Positions 17,944 to 27,357 of a stretch of 64,000 nucleotides of DNA are shown here, piece by piece. The DNA lies in NCBI RefSeq assembly GCF_003323745.1, contig NZ_QOIL01000008.1:62001-126000 (forward strand), read 5' to 3'. Below the pieces are notes generated by a model, which had not been told where the DNA came from, ran no database searches, and saw only the letters and a list, made by a program, of their open reading frames with translations. How positions within the stretch are numbered: position 1 is the first letter of the stretch; every line of letters starts with the position of its first letter. The DNA comes from Sphaerisporangium album. Its GTDB lineage: Bacteria; Actinomycetota; Actinomycetes; Streptosporangiales; Streptosporangiaceae. The position numbers and the translations under genes were made by a program.

Positions 17944-18363
17944 TTAGTGGTTATTGAGGGCCTTTACCGCCTCCGGGCTGCTGTCACGCAGGAACTTCGA
18001 GCAGCGTTCGGCCTCGTCCTTCTCGCCGATCGCCTGCGCGGCGCGGGCAAGAGCGTTCAGGCAGCGCAGAAACCCCCTGTTGGGCGCGTGGTCCCAGGGG
18101 ATGGGGCCGTGGCCCTTCCACCCGGCGCGTCGCAGCTGGTCCAGGCCCCGGTGGTAGCCGGTGCGCGCGAAGGCGTACGACGTGACGGCGTGACCTTTGG
18201 CGAAGAATTCGTCGGCGAGGGCCGCCCAGGCCGCGGAGTAGGCCGGGAAGCGCGCGGCGACATCGCTGGGCTTGGCACCGGATTCAAGGGCCTCCCTCGC
18301 CTCCGGGGTGTCCGGAAGGAGGGTCGGCGGGGGCCCGGCGAGGAGGTTCTCGTGCGTTTCCAT
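17944..18363 (-). CDS. DUF3151 family protein
   Basis: 139 residues from the ATG at 18363 (a GTG two codons upstream is possible). The sequence begins METHENLLAGPPPTLLPD and has the family core FPAYSAAWAALADEFFAKG, YAFARTGYHRGLDQLRRAGWKG and PNRGFLRCLNALARAA. DUF3151 is a small cytoplasmic helical family confined to actinobacteria and commonly near purA; its function is unknown. A terminator separates it from purA. Confidence 0.88.
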   Translation of the reverse strand: METHENLLAGPPPTLLPDTPEAREALESGAKPSDVAARFPAYSAAWAALADEFFAKGHAVTSYAFARTGYHRGLDQLRRAGWKGHGPIPWDHAPNRGFLRCLNALARAAQAIGEKDEAERCSKFLRDSSPEAVKALNNH

Positions 18364-18494
18364 GAGCACAGTCTTACCTGTGATCCGGCTGTTCGGTCAT
18401 ACCGGCTGCTGTGATACGGGGTGATATCGAGAAATCGTTCTGTCGCGGTGACCTGGCGCGGCGGCCGGGAGCGCCTACGGCCCAAGATCGATGA

Positions 18495-20150
18495 TCAGCG
18501 CAGGCGCCGCAGCAGGGCCCTCGGGCCGCGCGGGCGTGTCGTGGACGGTCCCAGCGCCCGGGTGGGCGCGGCCCCGTTCTCCGGCTTCGCCTGCCCCTGC
18601 CCGGTTTCCGTGGTCGCGGCGGCGAGCTGCTCGGTCAGCCGGGCGTTCTCGGCGCGCAGCCGCGCCACCTCGCGCTTGAGGGCCGGGTCTTCGGCCTTGC
18701 CCCGCTTGGGCGGCTCGGCCTCTCCGGCGGGCAGGAAGCCCAGCGTCGCGCCGTCCATCCACCGGGTGCCGGCCACGTCGTCCACGGCCGACTCCAGCGG
18801 CTCGTCCGGCGCGCGCACGAGCCGGGCCCGGGCGAACGCGCCGGTGTGCTCCAGCCGGGCCGCGATCACCTCGTCGGTCTCGTCCAGGGCGACGCTGACC
18901 AGCCCGTACCCCTGGTCGGACGCCTGCTCGACCAGCTTGCGCAGCGTCTCGGGCCCGGGAACCCAGCCCGCCGGGCACAGCATCCGGTACGGCGTCGGCG
19001 CGGCCGTCTCGGGGGCCTGCTCGGCGAGGCGCACGCGCGGCTCGGCGCGGTAGAGGCCGCGCAGCAGGACCAGGTCGAGCATGGCGCTTCTCAGCGGGTC
19101 GCGCCGGTCCTCGCGGGCCTGGCTCCACGGCGCAACGAGCGTGATCGCGAGGTCGTTCAGCGTGCTCGCCAGGAATCCGTCCACGGTCGCCCGCGCGTCC
19201 TCGTACGAGGCGCCGGTGACGTCGACCACGATCTCGACGTACGGCACCTGCCACTGGCGGCGCGGGTGGGTGCGGAGCCAGCGCATGACCGGGATCTGGT
19301 CGGGCACGAACGCCTGGTTGTACCGGCGCACCTGCTCGCCGTCGCGCATCATCATCGAGGTGCCGAGGTGGCGGCTGCGCGCCTCGGGGGCCAGCACGAA
19401 CGCCGCGCCCCGCTGGGCGAGCCGGTAGCCGAGCTCGCTGTCCTCTCCGAGGACGAGCCCGGTGTCCAGCGGCCCGGCCTCGCGCAGCAGCCTGGCGTTC
19501 ACCGAGGCCGCGTTGGTGACGTGCACGCGGTAGGCCAGGTCGCGCTCGGTGCGCAGGCCGTTCGTGCGCTCGGCCAGGTCGACGATCCACGCGTGTGGCT
19601 CGCTCGCGGCCTCGTCGAAGAGCGTCTCGGTGGCGGCGGAGGCGACCGCGTCGCGCACCTGCTCGGGGGTGGGCGTGCCGGGCGTGTGGTCGACGAAGCG
19701 GACGTACCCCATCACGACGAGGTAGTCGGCGAGGTGGTGCCAGCGCATGTGCGCCTCCACCTCGTCGTGGAAGGTGACCATGTCGGCGTCCAGCCAGTGG
19801 ACGACGTCGCCGGAGGCGTGGGCGAGGCCGGCGTTGCGGGCGTTGGAGCGGCCGCGCGAGCCGGGCTCCGTGGTGATCAGGAGGGTGTTGTCCGGGACGA
19901 TCTCGGGCAGGCGCAGGGCCGGGAGGGTGCCGTCGTCGACGACCACGACCTCCAGGAGGTGCCGGGGGTAGCTCTGCGCGGCCAGCGCGGCGAGCGTCAG
20001 GTCGAGCTTGTCCTGGTGCCCGTACGCGGCGATCACCACGCTCACCGACAGCGTGGGGCTCCAGGTGCCCGGCGCGGGGGGTTTCAGGACGCCGTAGTCG
20101 TTGTGCCGGATCCTCGGCTGCCCGGCGGCCGTCTTGTACCGCTGTGTCAC
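18495..20150 (-). CDS. GT2 family glycosyltransferase with C-terminal coiled coil
   Basis: 551 residues from a GTG at 20150, chosen because GGAG lies eight bases upstream; a GTG three codons earlier is less well placed. The GT-A core is at about 35-270: SVSVVIAAYGHQDKLDLTL, VVVVDDGT, the nucleotide-binding NARNAGLAHA and DXD-type WLDADMV. The C-terminal third is unassigned, ending in a short coiled coil (LKREVARLRAENARLTEQL region) and a basic tail. It is the last gene of a four-gene operon, with 13 bp or less to the previous stop. It probably adds sugars to a surface polymer; donor and acceptor are unknown. Confidence 0.85.
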   Translation of the reverse strand: MTQRYKTAAGQPRIRHNDYGVLKPPAPGTWSPTLSVSVVIAAYGHQDKLDLTLAALAAQSYPRHLLEVVVVDDGTLPALRLPEIVPDNTLLITTEPGSRGRSNARNAGLAHASGDVVHWLDADMVTFHDEVEAHMRWHHLADYLVVMGYVRFVDHTPGTPTPEQVRDAVASAATETLFDEAASEPHAWIVDLAERTNGLRTERDLAYRVHVTNAASVNARLLREAGPLDTGLVLGEDSELGYRLAQRGAAFVLAPEARSRHLGTSMMMRDGEQVRRYNQAFVPDQIPVMRWLRTHPRRQWQVPYVEIVVDVTGASYEDARATVDGFLASTLNDLAITLVAPWSQAREDRRDPLRSAMLDLVLLRGLYRAEPRVRLAEQAPETAAPTPYRMLCPAGWVPGPETLRKLVEQASDQGYGLVSVALDETDEVIAARLEHTGAFARARLVRAPDEPLESAVDDVAGTRWMDGATLGFLPAGEAEPPKRGKAEDPALKREVARLRAENARLTEQLAAATTETGQGQAKPENGAAPTRALGPSTTRPRGPRALLRRLR

Positions 20151-20163
20151 TGCTCGCACTCCA

Positions 20164-22206
20164 TCAGTCGGCCTCCATCAGTCGGCTGGGCCGGAATCCC
20201 CGCCACTGGTCCTTCGCGCGGGCGAGGAAGTAACCGACGGGCTCCTGCCAGGTATGACCGCCCCTCGCCGCCCTGCGGGCGACGAAACCGAGGCCGTGCG
20301 TGCGGTAGATGGCGCCGCCGGCCCGCATCAGGTCCTGGAAGAAATGGACGTCCACGGCGCGCGCCACCGGCCGGAAGCCGCCGAGCGCCTCGAACGCCGA
20401 ACGCGACACCACGAACGTGCCGCCCGCCACGTGGTTGGACATCGTCTCGCTGGTCCAGTCGCGGCGGATCGTGACGTCGATCTGCTGGAGGTAGAAGAAC
20501 TCCGAGGCGGCGCCCACCAGCTCGGCGCCCGAGTACGCCCGGGCCAGCGCCATGTCCGCCAGGTGGTCGGGCCCGTACCAGTCGTCGTCGTCCCACTTGC
20601 TGAGGAACGTGCCACTCGCCCGCGAGGCCGCCAGGTTCAGCACGGAGCCGAACGGCAGGGACGCGTCCGCCTCGACCACCGTGATCGGGCGCTCGAAGTC
20701 CCGTACGGCCCGCCGGACCTCGGGCGCGGAGGCGGGCACGCCGTGCAGCGTGAGGACGACCTCCAGGTCCACCCCCCGCTGCCGGGCGATCTGGCCGAGC
20801 GCGAACGGCACCAGCTCGGCGCGCCGCGTGCACATGACGACCGAGATCGGGGGCGGCGGCGGGACCGGCACCCCGGCGCGCGCGGCCATCGACCGCCAGC
20901 GCGCGGTGGTGCCGTGGCGGCCGAGGGCCAGCCGGCGCAGCCGCACGCTGTGCTCCTCGCGGCGCAGCTCGCCGGCCAGGTCGTTCTCGGTGGCGCCGGC
21001 GGGGAGCGCGGCCAGGTCGGCCCCGAGGCCGTCCACGGCCCAGGGGGGCGGCGCGTCGGAGATCAGCGGGATCCCGGCGGCGGCGAGCCCGGCCACGGCC
21101 CGGACGGCGGCGATCGGGCCGGTGTGCGAGGGACGCCACGCGAATCGCAGTCCGCGCGCCCGGCGCAGGCGGCCGACGTCGGCGTCGGTGATGCCGCCGG
21201 ACGCGGGCACGCGGACGACCGTCCGGCCCTCCAGGTCGATCTCCCAGCGCCCGTCGCGCTGGACGATCTCGGCCATCGGCTGCTTGGGCGTCTTCACGAA
21301 GCCCCGGGGGTTGACCGACCGCTCGTCCACCGGGGGGATGACGTCGGGCTCGATCTCCAGGGCTCGCAGCGCCCGGTAGCCGCCTGGGGAGCCGAACCGC
21401 GCCCAGGTCAGGTCCACGGGGCGGTCCACGACGGGGACGCGCGCGTCGATCCAGCCCTCCTCGGCCGCGCCGGGGCCGTCGGAGAACGAGGTGGCGGGCG
21501 CCTCCGGGGACGAGGTGGCGCGGCCCGCGAGGCCGGCGGGGCCCGAGGGCGGGGTGGCGCGGACGGCCAGGTCGGCGGTGGGGACGTCGGAGCGGTCGGG
21601 CGCGGGGCCGCGCTCGTCGGCGAAGGCCACGTTCGGGTCGCCCGGACGCCAGTCCGCGAGCCCGGGGCCCGCCAGGCCGGCCATAGGAAGGGCGTACCCG
21701 GCGAGGTGGTGGCCGCCGAGGCTCCTGGCGACGGCCGCCGCGACCTCGCCGGAGGGCAGCGGCTCGGAGAAGCGCGCCGCGACCCGCCACCCCTTCGCGC
21801 CGTACCGGGTGACGCCGAGGTCGCGCAGCAGGCGCCGGCCGAGGCTCGGCGACAGGGGAAGTCCGGGCGCGTCGCACCACGACGGCGCCTCGGCGATGAT
21901 CACGCAGGTCAGGGGCGCCGACGGCAGCGCGGTCCCGAGCGTCACGGCCCGGCGCAGGTCCGTGGGCGTCCGGGCGACGATCACGACGGCCGGCGGGTCG
22001 GGACGGGTCCACGGCGCGGGGCCCATCGTGTCCACGTCCGCCACCTCGTACGCCAGCCCCGGCAGCAGCGCGTCCAGGCCGTCGGTGTCCACCCCCGCGA
22101 CGGCCACGGCGATCTTCGCGCCGGCGCGGGTCAGCCTGGCCGTCGTCTCGGCGGGCAGCAGCGCGGCCGTCATGCCCGTCCCCGGGTGGTCACCTGGGCG
22201 CCCCAT
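20164..22206 (-). CDS. Large protein with C-terminal GT2 glycosyltransferase domain
   Basis: 680 residues; an internal ATG at 22173 is an alternative start. The N-terminal 430 residues begin with a Rossmann-like region (AKIAVAVAGVDTDGLDALL) and include a Pro/Ala-rich linker; no family is recognised, though the overall layout suggests a second, degenerate glycosyltransferase module. The GT2 domain starts near 430: PISVVMCTRRAELVPFAL, SVLNLAASRASGTFL and the metal-binding KWDDDDWYGPDH. HFFQDLMRAGG matches the GT2 ED/QD catalytic region. One base separates it from the methyltransferase gene upstream and a few bases from the next glycosyltransferase. Confidence 0.83.
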   Translation of the reverse strand: MGRPGDHPGTGMTAALLPAETTARLTRAGAKIAVAVAGVDTDGLDALLPGLAYEVADVDTMGPAPWTRPDPPAVVIVARTPTDLRRAVTLGTALPSAPLTCVIIAEAPSWCDAPGLPLSPSLGRRLLRDLGVTRYGAKGWRVAARFSEPLPSGEVAAAVARSLGGHHLAGYALPMAGLAGPGLADWRPGDPNVAFADERGPAPDRSDVPTADLAVRATPPSGPAGLAGRATSSPEAPATSFSDGPGAAEEGWIDARVPVVDRPVDLTWARFGSPGGYRALRALEIEPDVIPPVDERSVNPRGFVKTPKQPMAEIVQRDGRWEIDLEGRTVVRVPASGGITDADVGRLRRARGLRFAWRPSHTGPIAAVRAVAGLAAAGIPLISDAPPPWAVDGLGADLAALPAGATENDLAGELRREEHSVRLRRLALGRHGTTARWRSMAARAGVPVPPPPPISVVMCTRRAELVPFALGQIARQRGVDLEVVLTLHGVPASAPEVRRAVRDFERPITVVEADASLPFGSVLNLAASRASGTFLSKWDDDDWYGPDHLADMALARAYSGAELVGAASEFFYLQQIDVTIRRDWTSETMSNHVAGGTFVVSRSAFEALGGFRPVARAVDVHFFQDLMRAGGAIYRTHGLGFVARRAARGGHTWQEPVGYFLARAKDQWRGFRPSRLMEAD

Positions 22207-22207
22207 G

Positions 22208-23431
22208 TCATCCCTTGTCCCGCCTGAGCACCATGGCCCCCTTCTCCGCGGGGTAGGCCGACGCGGTCAGCTCGGGGAACTCCCTGAGCCACCGGTCGGC
22301 GACCTCGCGTTCGGCGGGGCGGGCACCGTCGTCCAGGACGAACCAGGCGTCGGGCGCGCAGCGCGGCAGCAGGACGGGCATCGCCGGGTAGCGCACCATC
22401 GGCGCGGTCGCCCCGGGAGGGCCGTCCACGAAGACCAGTCCGATGTCGGTCAGGTCGTCCAGCGCCCGAGTGTCGTACCAGGGGATCGTCTCGCCGCCGG
22501 CCGTCCAGGAGGTCAGCGGCGCGTGGCGGACCTCCACGACGTCCTGGAGCCCGTGGGCGAGCACCAGATCGCGGGACGACCGGGCGAACCGCTCGTCGTG
22601 CTCCAGCGCGATCACGCGTCCACCGCCGAACCGCTGGGCGGCGTACCCCAGCCAGACGGTGGACGCGCCGCTGCCGCACTCGACCACGATCTTGGCGTGG
22701 TCGACCGCGATCCGCTCGACCAGCAGGCGCAGGACGTCCGGCGAGGCCGCCCACCCCCGCAGCCGGGGCATTGGGGCGCGCGGCTGGAGGAGGGCGCGCA
22801 CGTCGATCAGCGCTTCTAGCTGGGCGTAGTTCTGCCGCACGGCCCCCGACAGCTCCGACCGCCCGTCGCGGACGGCCTCGCTGAGCGCGTCCAGCCGCTC
22901 GCCGATCTGCCGCACGGTCTGGGCGACGCCGCCGGTGGTCTCGTCGTGGAGGAGTCCGCGCATCTCGCGCAGCTCGGCGGCGTTGTCGCGCACGAGGGCC
23001 CGGATCTCGGACATCGACTCAGAAAGCTCGGCCAGGCGGCCGGCCTGCGTGGTGAGCGTCATGCGGTCCTCGCCGAGCGCGGCCAGGACCGAGCCCGACT
23101 GGCTGCGGGAGGCGTCCACCAGGCGGCCGGTGAGCCCGTCCAGGGTGGCGGTGAGCTGGGTGAGGGTGCGCTCCGCCCGCAGCAGCGCGGCGTCCTGGCG
23201 CTTGGTCCTGTTGTCGATGCGCAGCGCCTTGCCGTCGGTCCTGCGCACGCTCGCGACGATCGCGGCGGCGGCGGCGAGAAGGAGCAGCGAGGCGGCGAGC
23301 TGGACCGCGGTGACCGGGTCCACGGCTCCGGCGACGGAGAGCGCCACCAGCACCACCACCGCGAGGCCTGCGAAGGCGGCGCTGCCGATCAGCAGGAGGC
23401 GGGGGGACAGTGTCAGCGTCGTCCGCGTCAT
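22208..23431 (-). CDS. Membrane-anchored SAM-dependent methyltransferase-like protein
   Basis: 407 residues; ATG at 23431 follows AGGAAAA. Two N-terminal membrane helices (about 10-33 and 40-62) are followed by a long helical coiled coil (about 70-195, LTQLTATLDGLTGRLV...). The C-terminal domain has the SAM-binding type motif VVECGSGASTVWLGYAA and ALEHDERFARSS, as in class I methyltransferases of the FkbM/sugar-methylating kind, and LVFVDGPPG. It may tether a glycan-modifying enzyme to the membrane. Gene spacing (49 bp downstream of the AsnB-like gene, 1 bp before the glycosyltransferase) places it in the same operon. Confidence 0.82.
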   Translation of the reverse strand: MTRTTLTLSPRLLLIGSAAFAGLAVVVLVALSVAGAVDPVTAVQLAASLLLLAAAAAIVASVRRTDGKALRIDNRTKRQDAALLRAERTLTQLTATLDGLTGRLVDASRSQSGSVLAALGEDRMTLTTQAGRLAELSESMSEIRALVRDNAAELREMRGLLHDETTGGVAQTVRQIGERLDALSEAVRDGRSELSGAVRQNYAQLEALIDVRALLQPRAPMPRLRGWAASPDVLRLLVERIAVDHAKIVVECGSGASTVWLGYAAQRFGGGRVIALEHDERFARSSRDLVLAHGLQDVVEVRHAPLTSWTAGGETIPWYDTRALDDLTDIGLVFVDGPPGATAPMVRYPAMPVLLPRCAPDAWFVLDDGARPAEREVADRWLREFPELTASAYPAEKGAMVLRRDKG

Positions 23432-23480
23432 CCGATTTTCCTAGCCTTTCTTCTACGCTGAAGAGAGAGGGGGGCGTCGC

Positions 23481-25133
23481 TCAGGCGAGCGGACTCCAGC
23501 GGAGGCGGGAGCCGTACTGAGTACGCCAGCAGGCGAGCATGCTCGCCCACTGCAGGACGTACAGCGGCCCCGACCAGCGGGTCTGCCGCGCGCGGAGCTC
23601 GGGATCGGTCAGGGCGGCCAGCATCCGGGGTCCGAGCAGCGAGCGTACGTCCTCGCTGGTGGTGATGCTCGCGGCGAGGGCGGCCAGCGCCGCCGGGCTG
23701 GTCTTGCGCTGGGGGCCGGGGGCGGGCCTGTCGCCCGGGTCGTTGGTCGAGGGCAGCGAGGCCACGGTCGGCGCGCCGTACCGCAGCATCGCCAGGTAGT
23801 AGGCGTGGTCGCGGCGCGCGGACAGCGGCACGCTCATGGCGGCCGTGACCACGTCCGGGTCGGCGAAAGGGAGCCAGAGCTCGGCCTCCGGGCCGAGCAG
23901 CCAGGCCGGGGAGGTGTAGATCCCCCGGTAGCGGGTGTTCAGCCGGGCGAGGACGGGGGCGGCGTGGTGCCCGTCGAAAGGGCGCATCACCCGGTGGAAC
24001 GCCGACAGGCCGAGTTCGGCGATCGCGTCGCCGACCCCGGGCGCCCAGACCTCGGGCTGGCGGGGGAAGTGCGTCGACAACGCCTTCCACGTGATCTCCC
24101 GCGCCTCGTCGGCGCTCGCGGCCCCGGCCACCTCGGCGTGGTCGCCGCGGGTGCGGAACAGGCCGTCCCCGAGGCAGCCGTCGATCAGCGGCGCGCGCAG
24201 GCAGTGCACCGCGCGGGCGTACGGCATGGCCCACGCGTGGTGCAGGGTCTGGTACTGGGTGCGCCGCCACACCTCGCGATGCTCCTGGAGCCACGACTCC
24301 GGCCCCGGCCTGACCACGTGGTGCGGCACGCCGAGCGTCGCGGCGACGGTCCGCGCGTGGGGGATGTCGAGGTCGAGCCCGTCGTCGGTGCTGGTGGTCC
24401 AGGCCTCGATCTGGGCGGCGGGGCGGCGTACGGCGAGGGCGGCGAGCAGGCGGGAGTCCCAGCCGCCGCTGAGGCCGATCGCCACGGGCCCGGCGCGGTG
24501 CGGGATCCGGTCCGCGATCAGGTCGACGACGTCCTCGGGCGCGGGGGGCTTGTCCGGGCCGGCGGCGAGCCAGCCGGGCTCGAACCGCTCCACCCGCAGC
24601 CCGCCGGGGACGTCCCGACCGGCGCGCCACGCGGTCGCGGGCTCCATGTGGCGGATCTCCGCGAACGGCGTCTCGTCCCCCAGCGGGGTCATCATGACCA
24701 GCAGGTTCGCCCAGGCCGACCAGTCGATCGCGAGGGGACAGTCGTCCAGCCGCGTCAGCGGGTCGATGCGGGCGGCGAAGTAGAGGGCGTCGCCGATCCG
24801 GCGGACGTTCAGCTCGTGCAGGCCGAGGGCGTCGGTGTGCAGGACGGCCCCGCCGGGTTCGAGGACCAGGCCGGCGGCGAGGCGGCGCTCGGCGGCGTCC
24901 CGCCAGGAGTGCGGCTGGGGGGGAGCACCGGCGGCGGGCCACCACAGGTAGCCGGAGCGTGGTCCCTGCGACCAGTTCTCCGGCTCGCCGGTGGACCACA
25001 GGGTGGCCAGTGGGGATCGGTGCACCTCGTCAAGCCCTCGCGGGGAGGCCGACACCAGCCGCTCCGCTATGCGCGCATCCCACTTTCCGATGGCACCGCA
25101 CACATATGGACGCGCTCGGTAGGAGATGGACAT
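23481..25133 (-). CDS. Asparagine synthase-like (AsnB-type) protein without the N-terminal Cys
   Basis: 550 residues. The PP-loop synthetase domain has IGLSGGWDSRLL (SGGWDSR at 222-228) and the later segment DGCLGDGLFRTRGDH. The N-terminal domain has the beta-sheet pattern of a glutaminase domain but begins MSISYRARPY and lacks the Cys2 nucleophile, so it should use ammonia or another nucleophile. Such non-canonical AsnB proteins form amide bonds in natural-product or cell-surface pathways. It is the first gene of the operon with the methyltransferase and two glycosyltransferases. No ribosome site precedes the ATG, and TACCAT lies seven bases upstream, so the transcript may be leaderless. Confidence 0.82.
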   Translation of the reverse strand: MSISYRARPYVCGAIGKWDARIAERLVSASPRGLDEVHRSPLATLWSTGEPENWSQGPRSGYLWWPAAGAPPQPHSWRDAAERRLAAGLVLEPGGAVLHTDALGLHELNVRRIGDALYFAARIDPLTRLDDCPLAIDWSAWANLLVMMTPLGDETPFAEIRHMEPATAWRAGRDVPGGLRVERFEPGWLAAGPDKPPAPEDVVDLIADRIPHRAGPVAIGLSGGWDSRLLAALAVRRPAAQIEAWTTSTDDGLDLDIPHARTVAATLGVPHHVVRPGPESWLQEHREVWRRTQYQTLHHAWAMPYARAVHCLRAPLIDGCLGDGLFRTRGDHAEVAGAASADEAREITWKALSTHFPRQPEVWAPGVGDAIAELGLSAFHRVMRPFDGHHAAPVLARLNTRYRGIYTSPAWLLGPEAELWLPFADPDVVTAAMSVPLSARRDHAYYLAMLRYGAPTVASLPSTNDPGDRPAPGPQRKTSPAALAALAASITTSEDVRSLLGPRMLAALTDPELRARQTRWSGPLYVLQWASMLACWRTQYGSRLRWSPLA

Positions 25134-25143
25134 TTAGCACATG

Positions 25144-25162
25144 GTAACGACGTATTCGTTAC
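25144..25162 (-). promoter_or_regulatory. Inverted repeat at the promoter of the glycan operon
   Basis: GTAACGA (25144-25150) and TCGTTAC (25156-25162) are perfect arms with a 5-bp spacer. On the minus strand the repeat ends in the TACCAT hexamer that lies seven bases before the AsnB-like ATG (25133), so a bound regulator would block the promoter. The surrounding 70 bp are unusually AT-rich. The regulator is not evident in the window. Confidence 0.55.
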
Positions 25163-25214
25163 AGAAGTCGCGAGACCACCAGTTTTTACTTGCATTCTCA
25201 GTGAATTCACAGAA

Positions 25215-25238
25215 GGGGCGGGCCGGCGGGCCCGCCCC
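25215..25238 (-). terminator. Strong hairpin between fba and the glycan operon
   Basis: Perfect 10-bp stem GGGGCGGGCC/GGCCCGCCCC with a 4-base loop, 43 bp past the fba stop. There is no T tail on either strand, so termination there is likely but not certain. A GTGAATTCAC palindrome sits next to it at 25201-25210. Confidence 0.6.
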
Positions 25239-25280
25239 TCATCGTCCACACCGGCGCCCGCGCTCGGCGGGCGTCCGGGC

Positions 25281-26303
25281 TCAGGCCAGCTTGTTGCCGG
25301 CGGACAGCAGGTCCTGGCAGGCCTGCGTGACGCGCGCCGCCATGCCCGCCTCGGCCGACTTGCCCCACGAACGCGGGTCGTAGTCCTTCTTGTTGCCGAC
25401 GTCGCCGTCGACCTTGAGGACCCCGTCGTACTTGCGGAACATGTGGTCGGCCACCGGGCGGGTGAAGGCGTACTGCGTGTCGGTGTCGATGTTCATCTTC
25501 ACCACGCCGTAGGAGATCGCCTCGCGGATCTCCTCCAGCGACGAGCCCGACCCGCCGTGGAACACCAGGTAGAACGGCTTCTCGACGCCGTACTTGGAGC
25601 CGACGGCCTCCTGGATCTCGTGCAGCACGCTCGGGCGCAGCTTCACGTGACCCGGCTTGTACACGCCGTGCACGTTGCCGAACGTCGCGGCCAGCAGGTA
25701 ACGGCCGCGCTCGCCGAGGCCCAGCGCCTCCGCGGTGGCGAGCGCGTCCTCCGGCGTGCTGTACAGCTTCTCGTTCATCTCGCCGACGACGCCGTCCTCC
25801 TCGCCGCCGACGACGCCGATCTCGACCTCCAGCACGACCCTCGCCGCGGCGGCCTTCTCCAGCAGCTCGCGGGCGATCTGGAGGTTCTCGTCCAGCGGGC
25901 ACGCCGAGCCGTCCCACATGTGGGACTGGAACAGCGGGTCCTTGCCCTCGGCCACCCGGCGCTGCGAGATCTCCAGCAGCGGGCGGACGAAGCCGTCGAG
26001 CTTGTCCTTCGGGCAGTGGTCGGTGTGCAGGGCGATGTTCACCGGGTACTTGTCGGCCACCACGCGGGCGAACTCCGCGAGGGCCACGGAACCGGTCACC
26101 ATGTCCTTCACCGTGGGACCGGACAGGTACTCGGCGCCACCCGTCGACACCTGGACGATGCCGTCGCTCTCGGCTTCGGCGAAGCCGCGCAGCGCGGCGT
26201 TCAGCGTCTGCGTGGACGTCACGTTGATCGCCGGGTATGCGAAACCATTGGCCTTGGCCCGGTCGAGCATTTCGGCGTAGACCTCTGGGGTCGCGATGGG
26301 CAT
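25281..26303 (-). CDS. fbaA: Class II fructose-bisphosphate aldolase
   Basis: 340 residues, normal length for class IIa. It cleaves fructose 1,6-bisphosphate into two triose phosphates in glycolysis, reversibly. The zinc site is visible as ALHTDHCPKDKLDG (His93, Asp95, His96), with YLVFHGGSGSS and VVKMNIDTDTQYAFTRP binding the second substrate phosphate. The N-terminus (YPAINVTSTQTLNAALRGF) is typical. ATG at 26303 follows AGGAG eleven bases upstream. A strong hairpin ends the gene. It is transcribed divergently from the DedA gene. Confidence 0.96.
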   Translation of the reverse strand: MPIATPEVYAEMLDRAKANGFAYPAINVTSTQTLNAALRGFAEAESDGIVQVSTGGAEYLSGPTVKDMVTGSVALAEFARVVADKYPVNIALHTDHCPKDKLDGFVRPLLEISQRRVAEGKDPLFQSHMWDGSACPLDENLQIARELLEKAAAARVVLEVEIGVVGGEEDGVVGEMNEKLYSTPEDALATAEALGLGERGRYLLAATFGNVHGVYKPGHVKLRPSVLHEIQEAVGSKYGVEKPFYLVFHGGSGSSLEEIREAISYGVVKMNIDTDTQYAFTRPVADHMFRKYDGVLKVDGDVGNKKDYDPRSWGKSAEAGMAARVTQACQDLLSAGNKLA

Positions 26304-26525
26304 CGGAAGTCAACTCCTAGAACGTGTGGGTGGCGGGGGCTGGATCCCCGGGGCAAGTATTGCGAAGGAGCGGCGGGCGAGGAAGGAGGGGTCCAGCATG
26401 TGTCCGGCGCCGGAGCAGGCGCTCCCGTAGCCGGGTCATCCCCTCGCCGCCCGCTTTGGACGGACTACGACTGGTCCTACCCAGTGGCACGTACACCCCG
26501 CCCTTCGGCGGTAGTCTCATCGGTG

Positions 26526-27251
26526 ATGGACCTCACAAACCTTCTCGACGCCCAGTGGTGGATCGTCACCTTCGGGCTCATCGGCATCCTCGTGATCATC
26601 TTCGCCGAGACGGGGCTGCTGATCGGCTTCTTCCTCCCCGGAGACTCGCTGCTGGTCGTGGCGGGCATGGGCGCGTCCGCGGCGGTCGCGTCCTCCGTCG
26701 GGCTCGACGCGCCGTTCCCGCTGCCCGTCCTGCTGGTATGCGCCCCGCTGTGCGCGATTGTGGGCGCACAGCTCGGCCACTACATCGGCGCGAGGACCGG
26801 CCCGAGGCTGTTCGCCCGGCCCGACTCGCGGCTGTTCAAGCAAGAGTACGTCGAGAAGGCCGAGCACTATTTCCAGAGGTTCGGTCCCTCGCGCGCCGTG
26901 GTGCTCGCGCGGTTCATCCCGATCGTCCGCACGTTCCTCAACCCGGTCGCCGGCATGCTCGGCATGCGCTCGTCCACCTTCCTGATGTGGAACGTCGTGG
27001 GCGGAATCCTGTGGACCGAGTCGATGCTGCTCATCGGTTACTTCGCGGGCAGCACGATCCCGAACGTCGACCACTACATCCTGCCCGGCGCGGCGCTGAT
27101 CATCCTGCTGTCGATCATCCCGATCATCCGCGAGGTGCTCAAGAGCCGCAAGGAGTCCAAGGCGCTCAAGGCCGCCGCCGAGCCGCGCGGACGTCACCAC
27201 CGGGACCAGAGCGGTCACTGGGACGCGGGAGACCCCACCGCCCCGCGCTGA
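26526..27251 (+). CDS. DedA-family membrane protein
   Basis: 241 residues. The reading frame is open far upstream, but the protein starts at the ATG at 26526 (a GTG one codon earlier is possible): MDLTNLLDAQWWIVTFG. Family features are ETGLLIGFFLPGDSLLVVAG near residues 25-45, a second motif with FARFIPIVRTF-like VVLARFIPIVRTFLNPVAGM, and GGILWTESMLLIGYFAG. Five or six membrane helices are expected. DedA/SNARE-associated proteins translocate undecaprenyl phosphate or other lipids across the membrane. A TAGTCT hexamer just upstream suggests a leaderless or short-leader mRNA. The tail (RGRHHRDQSGHW) is charged. Confidence 0.92.
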   Translation: MDLTNLLDAQWWIVTFGLIGILVIIFAETGLLIGFFLPGDSLLVVAGMGASAAVASSVGLDAPFPLPVLLVCAPLCAIVGAQLGHYIGARTGPRLFARPDSRLFKQEYVEKAEHYFQRFGPSRAVVLARFIPIVRTFLNPVAGMLGMRSSTFLMWNVVGGILWTESMLLIGYFAGSTIPNVDHYILPGAALIILLSIIPIIREVLKSRKESKALKAAAEPRGRHHRDQSGHWDAGDPTAPR

Positions 27252-27357
27252 GGCGATCTCCCGCCCCTCACCCCTGGTGGACGGGGTGTCGAGGCCGGTC
27301 ACAGGAGTCCTGGCGACCGCTCGGTGAACGCCCTGCTCACGGGCTACCCTCCGAAGT

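Noticed and set aside
23805-26525. Open frame upstream of the DedA ATG
   Set aside because: Low-complexity shadow of the fba and AsnB-like genes; the DedA protein has a clear start at 26526.
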